Positions 23,193 to 35,274 of a stretch of 64,000 bases of DNA are shown here, piece after piece. The position numbers were made by a program, and so were the translations under genes. Source of the stretch: Podospora comata. Lineage: Eukaryota; Ascomycota; Sordariomycetes; Sordariales; Podosporaceae. The stretch is from contig CP071494.1 of assembly GCA_017354895.1 (NCBI GenBank), positions 4,898,001-4,962,000 of the forward strand, read 5' to 3'. The first letter of the stretch is position 1. Each line of letters opens with the position of its first letter. Below the pieces are notes generated by a model. It worked only from the letters and a program-made list of their open reading frames with translations. It made no database searches and was not told the DNA's origin.

Positions 23193-24260
23193 TCACAAAG
23201 GATAATACGCCCTCACCTCACCACTCTTCAACTCAGCCACCGCCTTCTCCGTCAGCTCCCGGAGACCAGCCTCCTCCAACCCCGCAGCCCTCAAATAAGC
23301 CGGCATCCCCTTTCGGATGAATGTCTGAATCGAGACACTCCCCATCTCGCCAATCTCCCTATCCCTCTCATTCTCATACCATCCCGTCGTCGGCAAGCCC
23401 GGCTCCGCCAGCCGCTCCTCCACATCCACAAATCCAATCTCCTGAAGCCACTTCTTGTAGTTTTTGGACTTGGTCATGCTGATACCAGACTTGAAGGAAC
23501 CCTGGTTGAACAGATCAACAATCTTTTCAAACGACGTGCCCGAGGCGGAGCCGTCTGGGGAGTGGATCTCGACGCAGAGGTCTTGAATCTCGACGTAGCC
23601 TCCGGGGGCGAGGTTCTCGTAGACGGATCGGAAGACCTGCGTGGGCTGGGTGAAGCAGCTGAGGATCATGCGGAAGTGGACAAAGTCGAATTTGGTGTCC
23701 GGGGCGAAGGACCAGGGGCCGTCTTGGGCGTCAATGTTACTTTGAAAGGTGCAGTTGGAGGGGATGGGAGTGATGGCGGGGGTGATGCTGTCGATGTCTA
23801 TGCCGGTGACGCGGGCAGCTGGGTGTTGTTTTGCTGGAAGCAAGTTGGTAGTTAGATAGCATGGTCTTTTGACTGGATCAAGTCAACGGGGCCTTGCCGA
23901 AATGGATTGCCCATATTCCAGTGCCTGTGCAAACGTCAAGCACATTCTGGGGCTCGTTGATTGGTGCCCAGGCGAGGTTCCCGTCCAGAAGTTTGGTGAT
24001 CAAAATGTATTGATTATCTGAAACCTGTCATATCAGCTGATTGATCGACCAGCTGGTTCTTCGACGACTGTAGCGGTCTTACCGAGGCGTTCCTTTTCCT
24101 GCTTATCATTTGGCAACAGATACTCTCCATTTACATGTCAGCTCACCAGTTGCAAAATGATCAATGAGGACAACATACTTTTGGGGTCTTGAAATGTTCG
24201 TTCATCGCTCGTTGGGTCAGATGCGGATGCGCTCTGCTGTCCAGTCCCGGTTGTGGTCAT
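23193..24260 (-). CDS. class I SAM-dependent methyltransferase, LaeA-like
   Basis: Exons 24260-24179, 24124-24083, 24017-23898 and 23833-23193 give 294 residues. The third intron (23834-23897) has a GC donor (GCAAGG) and branch TCTAAC; splicing it restores WAIHFAKQHPAARVTGIDID. SAM motif I is NVLDVCTGTGIWAIHF at about 66-81, with Cys71 where most relatives have Gly, and the acidic end of strand 2 is GIDID. Later motifs are FDFVHFRMI, NLAPGGYVEIQDL and FEKIVDLFNQ, typical of the fungal family that includes LaeA and secondary-metabolite or orphan methyltransferases. Its C-terminus is complete. No biosynthetic core enzyme lies nearby, so the methyl acceptor is unknown. Confidence 0.85.
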
Positions 24261-24811
24261 TTTGGATGGAGGTGTCGAAGCTCGGGAATACACAATGATG
24301 TTACTTTCAGTGAAAAGTCCAGAGTCTGAATCAAGACATCAGTGCTGTTGAGGAGAACCTCGGATTTATATGGGAACAAAGCTCCCGGATATCGGACTGC
24401 AAGTCACTCTTTATGGGGATGTGATATAGAACGCATGCACAGTGACGAATCCTACCCGCCATTCTCAATAAAAGGATTATCAATGCGAACATAACTCGTA
24501 GCAAGCTCTTGTGGTTAGGTTGCAGTGTGGCGTAGTCTGGACCATTCATAGCGAGGTTGTTCATCCACTGCTTCGCATATATTGACACGCATGAAGCTGA
24601 TAGACCATCAAAGATGTCTGTGTGCGACTGCATTAGTTTCATGCATGCTCTAACTTCCCCGACTGTGATTGATGTCAAAGACTTACATTGATGTCAAAGA
24701 CTTACCTGAGGAGACAGTAAAATACGGAGCCAAGCAGTAGCTCATACCAAACCTCGTCACTCAGATACCTTACCCTGAGATTGAGAAATCTAGCTAACCA
24801 GTCGTGAATGA
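24261..24811. other. intergenic
   Basis: Upstream of the methyltransferase and downstream of the acyl-CoA synthetase. A 10-base motif (gatgtcaaag) is repeated near 24671 and 24692. A minus-strand open frame at 24331-24678 is not supported as a gene. Confidence 0.35.
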
Positions 24812-26879
24812 TTACAGCTTCACCCTTCCACCCTCCAGCTCTTTCCACTGTGTCTCCCCAAATGGCTCATATGTGTCCCCCTTCAACCAAAAGAGAGCAT
24901 CGCCCTGAACCTTGCTCGGGTTGACACTCTGTTGCCTTAAATGATGCTTCTGTTGCTTATTCGTGCCTGTTGTCTGCTCACCAACGCCCTTGACCACTCT
25001 CAGGAACAGAGGCACCGCATAACGGGGTAGCTTTTCCCGCGCATGTTTGGCCAAGCTAGCCATCAGCTCACGGCTCGGATTTGGACTGTCAAAGGCAATG
25101 GCTGCACAGCCTGCTCGACCGTCGTGGTTCGGTAGTTGGACACCATAGACGTTGGATTCCAAAACATTGGGATGAAGTCCCATCGCCTGTGATACCTCGG
25201 CGGTGGACACATTTTCACTCTTCCAACGGAAAGTATCGCCGATACGGTCGGAGAAGAAGATCATGCCATCCGAGTCCCAGCGGAGCACGTCTCCAGACCG
25301 AAACCTGTGGTCATATTGGTCATTACAATGTAAACAAAAAGCATCAGGGGGCTCAGGGACTCACCATGCGTCCCCCTTTTTAAAGACGTCCCTCATGATC
25401 TTGGAGTTTGTCGCCTTCTGGTTGCCAAAATACCCCTGGAATCTCTTGTTGACGTCGTCAGCAGGCAAGCTGACCAAGAACTCGCCCACATCGCCGCTCT
25501 TCACGCGCTGGCAGAATCCGGTCTGGGGATCTCGCCAGGGCTCCTCTGTCTCATCGTCAATCTTGACAATGGCTGAACGAAGCCCGAGGAAGAGCGTGGA
25601 AAGGGCACCATATCGGCCGATGGCGCCTTTGCCAAACGCATTACGGCTCAGGTTCCAAAGCCCTAGCGCTCCTTCAGTTGCCGCATAGAACTCATAAATT
25701 GTCTAGCGGCCTGTCAGCTGGTTGTTGGCATCTGAGAGAACTCAAGAGAACTTACATCTATAGCAAACCTCTCCTTGAACTTATCCCAGACATCTGGCCG
25801 AAGTCCATTACCGAAGGCGACTCGGACATGGTGCTTCTTGTCCAGGTTCTCTCCAGTAACGGGGTCGATCTCCGGTGGAGCAACCGTCAGGTATCGGCAT
25901 GTCTCGCCCACATACTGGATAATGGTAGACTTGGTATCGCGCACCTCTTTCCAGAACGTCTTTGTAGAAAACTTCCTGCCGATGGAGAGCGTTGCTCCAG
26001 TAAACAAGACGCTGCAGACACCCAGACACGAGGCAGAGCTGTGATAGAGAGGCATGCACTATGACTTGGGTTAGTACAGTGGGCCAAGTCTACAGAAAAA
26101 GAGAGAAGTGGGTGCCTTACCGTGTAGAAGACGTCGTCCTTCTTCATCCCAGTACCCTTGGAACACAGTCCGATGGCGGTAAAGATCTTGGCCCAGCTGA
26201 CCACAGCAGGCTTGGGCATGCCTGTCGTCCCACTGGTGTAGATCAGGATAGCCATGGCGACATAGTCGTCTTCCTTCCTCAGCTCATCATCGCCTCTTGT
26301 CCCCCGTACCCTCTGAACCTCCCGTTGAACATCATCTCCCGTAACGATAAACTCCATACCCGCCATCTTCTCTCTTACATCGTCCGTCAGCGCATCAGCC
26401 ACATGAGGATCAACCAACGCCAGCCTTGCTGTACTCTCCTTCAAGCAATGTGTCAAAGCCTGATCCCGCAGGTTGTAGTTGATGAAGGCCGGCTTCGCCC
26501 CGACAGTCCAGATGGAAAACCACAGAATCATGAACATGGCCGAGTTCTGGTAGTTCAAGACGACAACATCCCCCTTCTTGACTCCCTTCACCTCCCGAAG
26601 CCAGGTGCCCCACTGCAAAACATTGTCATATGTCTCCTTGTAAGTCCACGATCGGCCTTCAAAGAGCATGAACGGGCGGTTGGCAGACGAGGTGTCGAGT
26701 GCCTGCTTCTCGAGAACGTAGAAAAAGTTGATCTTTCCGGACCGGACGGCCTTGATGATGTTGATGACGGATGAACCGGCAATGCGGGCAAAAAGGAGAT
26801 CGTGGGAGAGCGAGAGACGGGCGTTGAGGTAGGCCGAGCCTGCCGCCACACCTGCCGCGGTGAGAGCGAGAGAGGCCAT
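24812..26879 (-). CDS. FAT1: fatty acid transporter / very-long-chain acyl-CoA synthetase (Fat1 type)
   Basis: Exons 26879-26121, 26058-25756, 25702-25375 and 25314-24812 give 630 residues. It activates imported or very-long-chain fatty acids to CoA esters with ATP. The AMP-binding motif ILIYTSGTTGMPK is at about 211-223. CMPLYHSSA follows the first splice, YEFYAATEG the second, and W-FRSGDVLRWD (adenylation Asp) the third. GDTFRWKSENVSTAEV is the hinge/FATP signature. An N-terminal hydrophobic stretch (LALTAAGVAAGSAYL) can anchor it in membrane. The last residues are VKL, close to the IKL peroxisome signal that I recall for yeast Fat1, so lipid-droplet/ER or peroxisome placement is plausible. 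The frame upstream of 26879 is open only through a TTG, so this ATG is preferred. Confidence 0.92.
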
Positions 26880-27695
26880 TTTGTTTGCTATTCCCGATGA
26901 TAGGTAATGAGAGGAATCCAAAATTTGGCGTGGTATAAAACGGCAGAAAGTTCAACAGCTACATCTTGACAGTGATCTACAGCAATGTATACAATTAAAA
27001 TGTTCTGGACTGTCCATGCTGCTATACCAGTTTAGGCAACGCGGACCCCTTTGGAATCCTTGTTTGTCGATGCCAAAGGTGAGGGGAAGCTGACAAGCTG
27101 AGAAGATACCGAGGCATCTTGTGGTCGTATGTAGTAGAGTGTGTAAGCGACAGGTATTCGACCACTTGCCCCAGGAGGGAAAGGTACGCGAGGATGTGGG
27201 GAAAGTTGGAGAGCTTCGACACGCGCCCGCGTTCATGCTCTGGAGAAAAGTTATTCGAGGCGCGACATGGCTTTGTTCTTCGTTGAAGGGTCCCACTTCC
27301 CCGCAAAACACCGTCTTGCTTGGCGGGTTCGCTACTCCGTTCCCCCCAGACTCTGGGCATGTGTAGGTGGGGAACTCGGCGGTTTTGCAGCGCTAACCAG
27401 TTTCTCTGATAACGGTGATGATAGCAGACAGCATCTTCAAAACGGTGAGTCCAGTTCACATGGAACTAACCACTATCACCTGCCTCGATTTTGCTTTTAT
27501 GTACGACAGGAATCAGCACACAGACGACCAATCATCGGTCGTAATAGACACACGGCGCTTCTTTCGTAACGAAAAACAAGTCGACGTTCTTATAAACCTC
27601 GAACTGACAAAACGAACCCGACCTGAACTCTACGTGTACGCCGTTGAAGCCTATATATCTAAACCGTTGAAACCAATACCTACCGCATTAACTCA
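26880..27695. other. intergenic
   Basis: Promoter of the Fat1-like gene and 3' region of the receptor gene. Short open frames on both strands (27022-27459 minus, 27415-27699 plus) lack any family signal. Confidence 0.35.
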
Positions 27696-29021
27696 CTAAA
27701 TATACGTCCTGCTGCTCGATCCACCTGTCCACGTCGACCCGGTCATGGTCACCAAGTCTCGCCTTGGTTTGTTGTAGTAAACCCTCCTGGACGACCGCTC
27801 AGTCCGTCTCGAACGGCTGTAGCTTGAGTAATAGTTCCTTCGTCGCGAAGGCCTGACAGTTCGTACCAATGCACGAAGCATTGGCACTGATGCGGCCATG
27901 ATGGTGACTGCTGCCTCGGCATTACCCCATATCACGAGTGTGACCCCGTCGTCTATCGACACGTCAATCTTCCCCTTCCAACGCCTTGGGACAAGAGGGA
28001 ACTTACGTGGAAAATCACGACCTCCCAGCTCGGGCAGTGACGAACACTTGATGAAAGCTGACGCGGCAGCACTGCAATCAATACCTAGGCGTCAGTTCAT
28101 GTCGACTCGAGAATGGAGATAGGAAACCTACAAAACACCCATACTCATCGCCAACGCCACGCCAATCTTCTCTCTTGTCTGCATCTGCAAGTTCATGATA
28201 ATCTTCCAGGGAATAATAGCCAGAACCAGATCCATCACACCAGAGTAAGCTGAAACACAGCGTCAGTACCACAGACAGTTCTTCAAGACCGACCGGCCAA
28301 GAAGACATACCACTAGCAAAGATTCCATAAGTGATAACCACATTCGGGCTCCAACAAGTCCCTCTCATGAACGGATGCCACGCCTTCTCCAGCGGTGTGC
28401 ACCCAACCCAAAACAGCATGGCCGACACGCCAAACAGCATGTTCATGCTCACAATGGCAAACCAGATAAACACCCTGGTCTTGCCGTGTATGCCATCGTG
28501 GATCATGAGAAGCGAGATGGCAAACGAGGTCTTGGACCAGGCTTGGCTGCAGATGGCGAGCGTGACGGTGATCTGCCCGATGAGGAACATGTCGTTGAGG
28601 TTTCGAAAAGGGATTTGCCAGACGTGCTTGCCGTAGCCGAGGTCGATGGCCATGTTGGTCGTGATGGTTGAGCCTAGCAAGGCCAACTACAGTCAGCATT
28701 GTCAGCATATCAGCAGCAGGCATGAAGAGGTAAATTGGACCGTACCCAAGCGCCAATGGCAAACCAATCATCAGTATGAAGCCTTTGATGCCGTATAAAC
28801 TTGCAATAGATTCTCAAGAGCAAGAACATCAGCGAAGCACCGCACAACACCCACACCGACACCCGAGTGGTGAGCCCGAGGTCATCATATCGCAGTTTTC
28901 CCGGCCCAAAGAAGAAACCTGGAAATCCTGTGCCGTTTCTTGACCTTGTCGATGTGCTGATATCGTTGTCATTGGTTGAAAAGAACGGGAACGTTGCGTT
29001 GCTTGTTGAAAGGTCGTCCAT
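27696..29021 (-). CDS. PTH11-type / rhodopsin-like seven-helix membrane protein
   Basis: Exons 29021-28746, 28686-28311, 28249-28132, 28071-28007 and 27952-27696 give 363 residues; the introns are 54-61 nt. All seven hydrophobic segments are visible: SVWVLCGASLMFLLLRIYC, IGAWLALLGSTITTNMAI, FLIGQITVTLAICSQAW, VFIWFAIVSMNMLFGV, VVITYGIFASAYSGVMDLVL, GVALAMSMGVFAAAS and VTLVIWGNAEAAVTIMAAS. DLGYGKHVWQIP after helix 2 and the WxxxE/N-A-AVTIMAASVP pattern in helix 7 mark the fungal PTH11-related (SAT4) family. No N-terminal CFEM domain is present. The extracellular N-terminus has NAT and NGT glycosylation sites and the tail is Arg/Ser/Tyr rich. Ligand unknown; some relatives sense surfaces or nutrients. 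Confidence 0.88.
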
Positions 29022-30223
29022 GGCCAAGTTCCAGCTTGTATCATAATCCAAAGTAGTCGACGTTCAACAGTGAAGAGGTGATAAGATGGGACGAAATAGA
29101 GGACAGCTGCATCCTGATATGACGGGCAATATCAGAGGAAAAAGCGGGAAGACACGGGATGAAATGAGTATAACGAGCTTCAGACCTAGTGAACACAGAC
29201 CGCAGAGATACCGGCGATCAGACAAAGTATGAGAAAGGGACATCGAGATAATGCGCAGGTCGACTTGGCGAGATCAGAAGCATACCACTCGGTAGTTGGA
29301 ATAAGGTGTTGGTCGATCAAGCCTTTCAACATGCAGGTACCGATGGTGAAACGTATGCGGGGGATGTCAAGCACCAACGTTCCCAAAACCCGGAATAGGA
29401 AGAGTGTGTCGATCACACAATATGGGGCAAAGGGAACAGAAGAAGCCGGATGCCAATGCTTCTCGAAAGAAGAATGAGATTGACATACAACCTTAGAGTT
29501 GAGTCCCGAAAGGTCGAGACCGGTCTGCTAGGGTGTTTTGGTTTCGTTTTACCATTACTGTCCTGTTTTCAGCAGAGGTGATGAAGTTCAATCATTTTCT
29601 CCATTGACCTACTTACTCCTATACTCTTAATCATCACGCCCATCCGTCAAACCATCCATCCATCCATCCATTTCGCATTCCTCCCTTTGAATCGCAGCTG
29701 GGTATAACTATTGCTTCGCTTCTCCTCCCCCCTCCTCCTCTTGTAGCTCTTATAACGAGTTGCAAATGGTGTAAAAGGAAAAGCAGTGGTAGAACTGAAG
29801 AAAAAGGAGAGAAAACAAGGCTAGCTAGAAACCCCCCTTTTGTTGTTGGGCATTACAAAAAATGATACAAGGAGAGCGCCAGAGAGTATTTGCAGTGAAC
29901 CGACCGAAAACCAAAACGCGCAACACACAAAAAAACCAGATTATGACACACATGACCGCTCATGTCGTTCCCTCCCGATACAAGTGCAGCTCCTTCAACA
30001 TCCCCAGGCTCTCATGGGGTGTCGCCTTTTGACAAGATACCATGGCCTCATTAATTGAGCTGATGTCCGCTTGCTGGCGTAAGCCGTCATATACTTCTGA
30101 ATGGTCCGTACTCTCTTCGGGGTCAGGGGGTAGGAAGAAGGCTGAGCTGGGCCATGTCGGGATCACATCAGCACCCCTCTCTGGGCCTGATCCGTACAGC
30201 TTCATCTCCGCGTCGAACAAGGC
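29022..30223. other. 1.2 kb intergenic with CCAT microsatellite
   Basis: Promoter of the receptor gene and 3' region of the Arf GTPase gene. It holds a (CCAT)n run at about 29652-29672 and poly-pyrimidine sequence around 29720-29745. No gene is supported. Confidence 0.4.
29652..29672 (+). repeat. CCAT microsatellite
   Basis: About five tandem CCAT units in intergenic DNA. A simple-sequence repeat with no known role here. Confidence 0.85.
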
Positions 30224-31698
<1,475 letters not shown>

Positions 31699-32847
31699 TC
31701 AATTTCGAAAATCCACCACAAATCGGCGGTCCACCAGTTGCAACGTCACGCTGTTCTCTTCGCCCTCAAATCTCAAGCTTACTTTTCCAGTCGACGCTTC
31801 CGCGCCCATGACCTCAGCCTTGTAAAACATGGTGCTATCTGGATAGAGCGCCAACACTGTCTTTCCCTTCTCCAGCTCGGGAAGATCAGCCCCAGGTGGG
31901 GGGAGGGGGATCATACTGCTGGCACTAGTGCGATATTCAACCCTCTGGTCTGGTGGGAGGTCCGGATCAGCATCCTGCACCTTGTATCGTCGTGACTTGC
32001 CCTCGCCTAGAACTTGCTGCACCTTTCCCAACATCCACTCGGTGCTGTCCGCACTGGTGGTTGGTTTTGGCTTGAACACCACATCCTGTCCTCGTAGAAA
32101 CACATTGCGTGCTCGCTGCAGCGCCGTTCCAGTTCCCAAGCCGCCATCAGGGGGAACGCTATCCGCCTTGCCTGGCGTGTCACGATCTCCTCGTGGGGGA
32201 ACACTATCCCGGTTGGCAGACCTGTCGCTCCCGCCAACGCTCCCACCCAGCTTCCGGGTATGGTTGCCAGCCGGAGACGGAACCGGCGAGTCTCCAGCTC
32301 CATCAAATTCATAGACAGATCCTGGATCTTTGTCGCGGTCCTTCTCCCTCTCTCTCTCACGTTCCCTCTCCTTTTCACGCTCCCTTTCCTTTTCCCTTTG
32401 GCCCAAACCTCTCGCAGAGCTTGATCTGGCCCCACTAGAGAGCAATCCGCTGGGTCGTTCCCTGCCCCCTAAGCTCGACGTCCCGGCAGACTGGGACTCG
32501 GCGTCCTCCTTAGCCTTCACCAAGGCCCGCAGAATGGTGACGGTTTCGATGAGAGAATCAATCTGCTGCTTCGACACGTCGGCGCCCTTAACGCCACTGC
32601 GGAGCAGGGCATCCAGCTTGGCCTCTTCAGCGCCGATATCAATGGAACTGCTGTCTTTGGATAACTTGGATTTCGAAATGTACTTCTCCTGGGCTAGAAT
32701 TCCTCTGAGTTCATCGTTGCTATTGTTGACTCCTTCAATCATGGTGCGCAACTCCTCTTTGATGTTTGACCAGATGGCGGCCTCTTCACCTTGGGTGCTG
32801 CCGCTGTTCCGGTTCGGCCCACGCGAGTTCCGGTTCCGAGAAGACAT
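31699..32847 (-). CDS. SGF29: SAGA complex subunit SGF29, tandem Tudor reader
   Basis: Intron-less, 382 residues. The N-terminal half is helical (EEAAIWSNIKEELRTMIEGV and a Lys/Asp segment), used in SAGA assembly. A central low-complexity block has Arg-Glu-Lys repeats (about 150-175) and Ser/Pro sequence. The C-terminal 140 residues are the tandem Tudor domain: GQDVVFKPKP, EWMLGKVQQVLGEGKSRRYK, VQDADPD, then KTVLALYPDSTMFYKAEVM and KVSLRFEGEEN. The last segments carry the aromatic and acidic residues expected for binding methylated H3K4. It recruits SAGA histone acetyltransferase to promoters. The start at 32847 gives MSSRNRN. It shares a divergent promoter with mannose-6-phosphate isomerase. 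Confidence 0.93.
   Translation of the reverse strand: MSSRNRNSRGPNRNSGSTQGEEAAIWSNIKEELRTMIEGVNNSNDELRGILAQEKYISKSKLSKDSSSIDIGAEEAKLDALLRSGVKGADVSKQQIDSLIETVTILRALVKAKEDAESQSAGTSSLGGRERPSGLLSSGARSSSARGLGQREKEREREKEREREREREKDRDKDPGSVYEFDGAGDSPVPSPAGNHTRKLGGSVGGSDRSANRDSVPPRGDRDTPGKADSVPPDGGLGTGTALQRARNVFLRGQDVVFKPKPTTSADSTEWMLGKVQQVLGEGKSRRYKVQDADPDLPPDQRVEYRTSASSMIPLPPPGADLPELEKGKTVLALYPDSTMFYKAEVMGAEASTGKVSLRFEGEENSVTLQLVDRRFVVDFRN
32335..32405 (-). repeat. Arg/Glu/Lys codon repeat in SGF29
   Basis: A CT-rich stretch on the plus strand (GA-rich on the gene strand) encodes alternating Arg, Glu and Lys. Low complexity, in frame, and likely length-variable. Confidence 0.7.
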
Positions 32848-33645
32848 GCTGCGTTGATTGCGTTTTTGTGAGAATTACGGATTGTGAATGATGCTGTTAT
32901 GTATGTGCTACGTTCTCACCAGAAAGATCAGCTACTACTCAATATAGGGGTTCTGCCAAGCCTACATATTAGTCGGAAGCGTCGTCGGCCCTGGCGTCTA
33001 TAAAATCTCTTTGGGTTCAGCCTCCTGGTTGGTTTGATGTCGTCAGTTTGCTGGTTTGTTCCAACCTGCCACACAATGTAGAATGTACGTAAGTGTGCTA
33101 CTGTTTCATGAGTCAAAGATAGCAAGAAATTGGTCATCAAATCGTGATGGTCGTGGAGCAAACACGGAGGAGTATGTCAAATGGTGGAATAAGACGAGGT
33201 ATCAGCCGGCCAGAGAACAAGGTCGCGACCATGTCCGGTGGCAGAATGAGCCATCGCGTTTGGGCGGTGAGAGAGCTGTCATTCGCTGAAGCGGGGCTGC
33301 TGTATCTCGGCCACTCTGCTCAAAAGCCACTCGGAGGACGGGGCTGAGGGCCCCGCACTGTCTCTTTACCTTCAAGGCTCTCGACGAGGGATCCCAAGCA
33401 ATGTCTTTGGTGACGTAAAACGAGGGGCTAAAGGGTGCAGCAGCTCCCACCTCAAACAGTCGCTGGAGGTACCCGACATTTGATAAATACCCAACATTGA
33501 TCTGAACTAAAAGCGCGTTGGAGGTGTGCTCTGACCTGCCCGTTCTCTGCTTTGCTCCTCACCACCGCTACCGGTACCTTAGTCCAAGCACCCCATCTTG
33601 GTCCATCCCTGCCCCTCCGTTGTTGTCTTGTCTTTGTCGTTCGCG
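32848..33645. promoter_or_regulatory. divergent promoter SGF29 / mannose-6-phosphate isomerase
   Basis: Eight hundred bases separate the two start codons, which point away from each other. No long open frame or repeat is present. Separate CT-rich patches near 33585-33640 lie before the isomerase ATG. Confidence 0.5.
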
Positions 33646-35058
33646 ATGCAGGTCCCCTTGATACGCCTCCAATGCGGGGCCAACTCCTATGACTGGGGGA
33701 AGAAGGGTAGCGACTCTGCTGCTGCCAGATTTGCAGCTGCAACCCCTTCAGACGGTTTTACCATTCAAGATGATAAGCCATATGCAGAAGTACTTTCAAG
33801 CCCTCCTGGGAGCCCAACGATGATGTTGGTGATGAGCTAACAATAGTGGCATCGGTAGCTCTGGATGGGCACACATCCATCCAACCCTTCCAAAGACCTA
33901 ACCACAGGCCGCACCCTGCTCGATCTCGTCCAAGACAACCAAGCCCTCCTAGCCTCGAGCGTTGCATCCAAATATGAGAACAAGCTTCCCTTTCTCTTCA
34001 AGATCCTCTCCATCGGCAAGGCTCTATCGATTCAGGCCCATCCCAACAAGAAGCTTGCCGAGAAGCTCCACGCCCGCGACCCAAAGAACTACCCAGATGA
34101 CAACCACAAGCCCGAGATGGCCATTGCCATCACTCCCTTTGAAGGGTTTTGCGGTTTCCGCCCACTAGCTGAGATCTCGCACTTCCTCGAAAACGTCCCT
34201 GCCTTGCGCCAACTGGTAGGCGACGACAAGGCCCAATCCTTCATTGACACCGTCAAGGCGAACCCCGACGACAAGACCCAAAACAAAAAGGCACTTCAGA
34301 CAGTCTTTGGCGCAGTCTTGTTTGCTTCGGAGGATGACCTCGCAAAAGCAACCTCCTCCCTCGTCGAAGCTGCCTCCTCCCAAGGCGCCGAGTTTGCCGC
34401 CGGCGGCGTCTCCTCCACCTCTGGCTCTGTCCTCTCCGAACTCGTAACCCGCCTCCACGGCCACTTCGGATCCGACTACGGCCTCTTCGTCTTGTTCTTC
34501 CTCAACTTTATCAAGCTCTCCCCCGGCGAGGCTCTCTTTCTTCAAGCAGACGACATCCACGCCTATGTCTCGGGTGACATTGTCGAGTGCATGGCCTCGA
34601 GCGACAATGTCGTCCGCGCCGGCTTCACCCCCAAGTTCAAGGACGTCGACACCCTGGTGGGCATGCTGACGTACAACTATGCGCCTATTGAGGAGCAAAA
34701 GATGGAGCCGGTGGATTACCCCTATGTCACGCTCAACAGAGCGGCGTACAGTTCTGGCTCCGAGGCCAAGCTGTACGACCCCCCCATTGAGGAGTTTAGT
34801 GTAGTCAGGACGGTGCTCAGGGGGAACGGGTCAAAGGCTACGTTTGATCCGCTGGATGGGCCAAGTATAATCATTTGCACGGGCGGCAAGGGGAAGATTA
34901 GCGTTGGGCCGACTGTGAAGGAGATCAAGGAGGGGTATGTCTATTTTGTGGGCGCCACAGCGGAATGCGTGCTGGAGAGCGAGGCGGATGGAGACGAGGA
35001 CGAGTTTGTCACTTTTAAGGCGTACTGCGAGGTGGAGGAGACGAGGAATGGGGCGTGA
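33646..35058 (+). CDS. PMI1: mannose-6-phosphate isomerase (type I, zinc)
   Basis: Exons 33646-33789 and 33859-35058 (69-nt intron, donor GTACTT, branch GCTAAC) give 447 residues. It interconverts fructose-6-phosphate and mannose-6-phosphate, feeding GDP-mannose for glycosylation and cell wall. The start [20 protein letters not shown] is the family N-terminus, with [11 protein letters not shown] after the splice. Zinc ligands are visible as Gln/His in [15 protein letters not shown], Glu in [10 protein letters not shown] and His in [15 protein letters not shown]. The full cupin architecture is present to a normal C-terminus. The 3' end faces the CDK8 gene with about 216 bases between stops. 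Confidence 0.96.
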
Positions 35059-35274
35059 CTATCTGAGTCGGCTCGACTTTGAGAGCCTGAGAGCAATCAC
35101 GAGTATTCCTAGCAAAAACACCAACAATATACCTTTGATGGTCGGAATATCACTATAAACTCTGAATAAACGCTCAAACGTAAATGCCATAGATGTCATG
35201 CCCATCCAAGAAACACCACCAACTCCAGACTCCTCCTCTCCCTATAATCATTGCCCAGCCGTGAAAAAAAAAAA

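Noticed and set aside
24331-24678. 115-codon minus frame
   Set aside because: No recognised family, and the flanks offer no clear splice sites.
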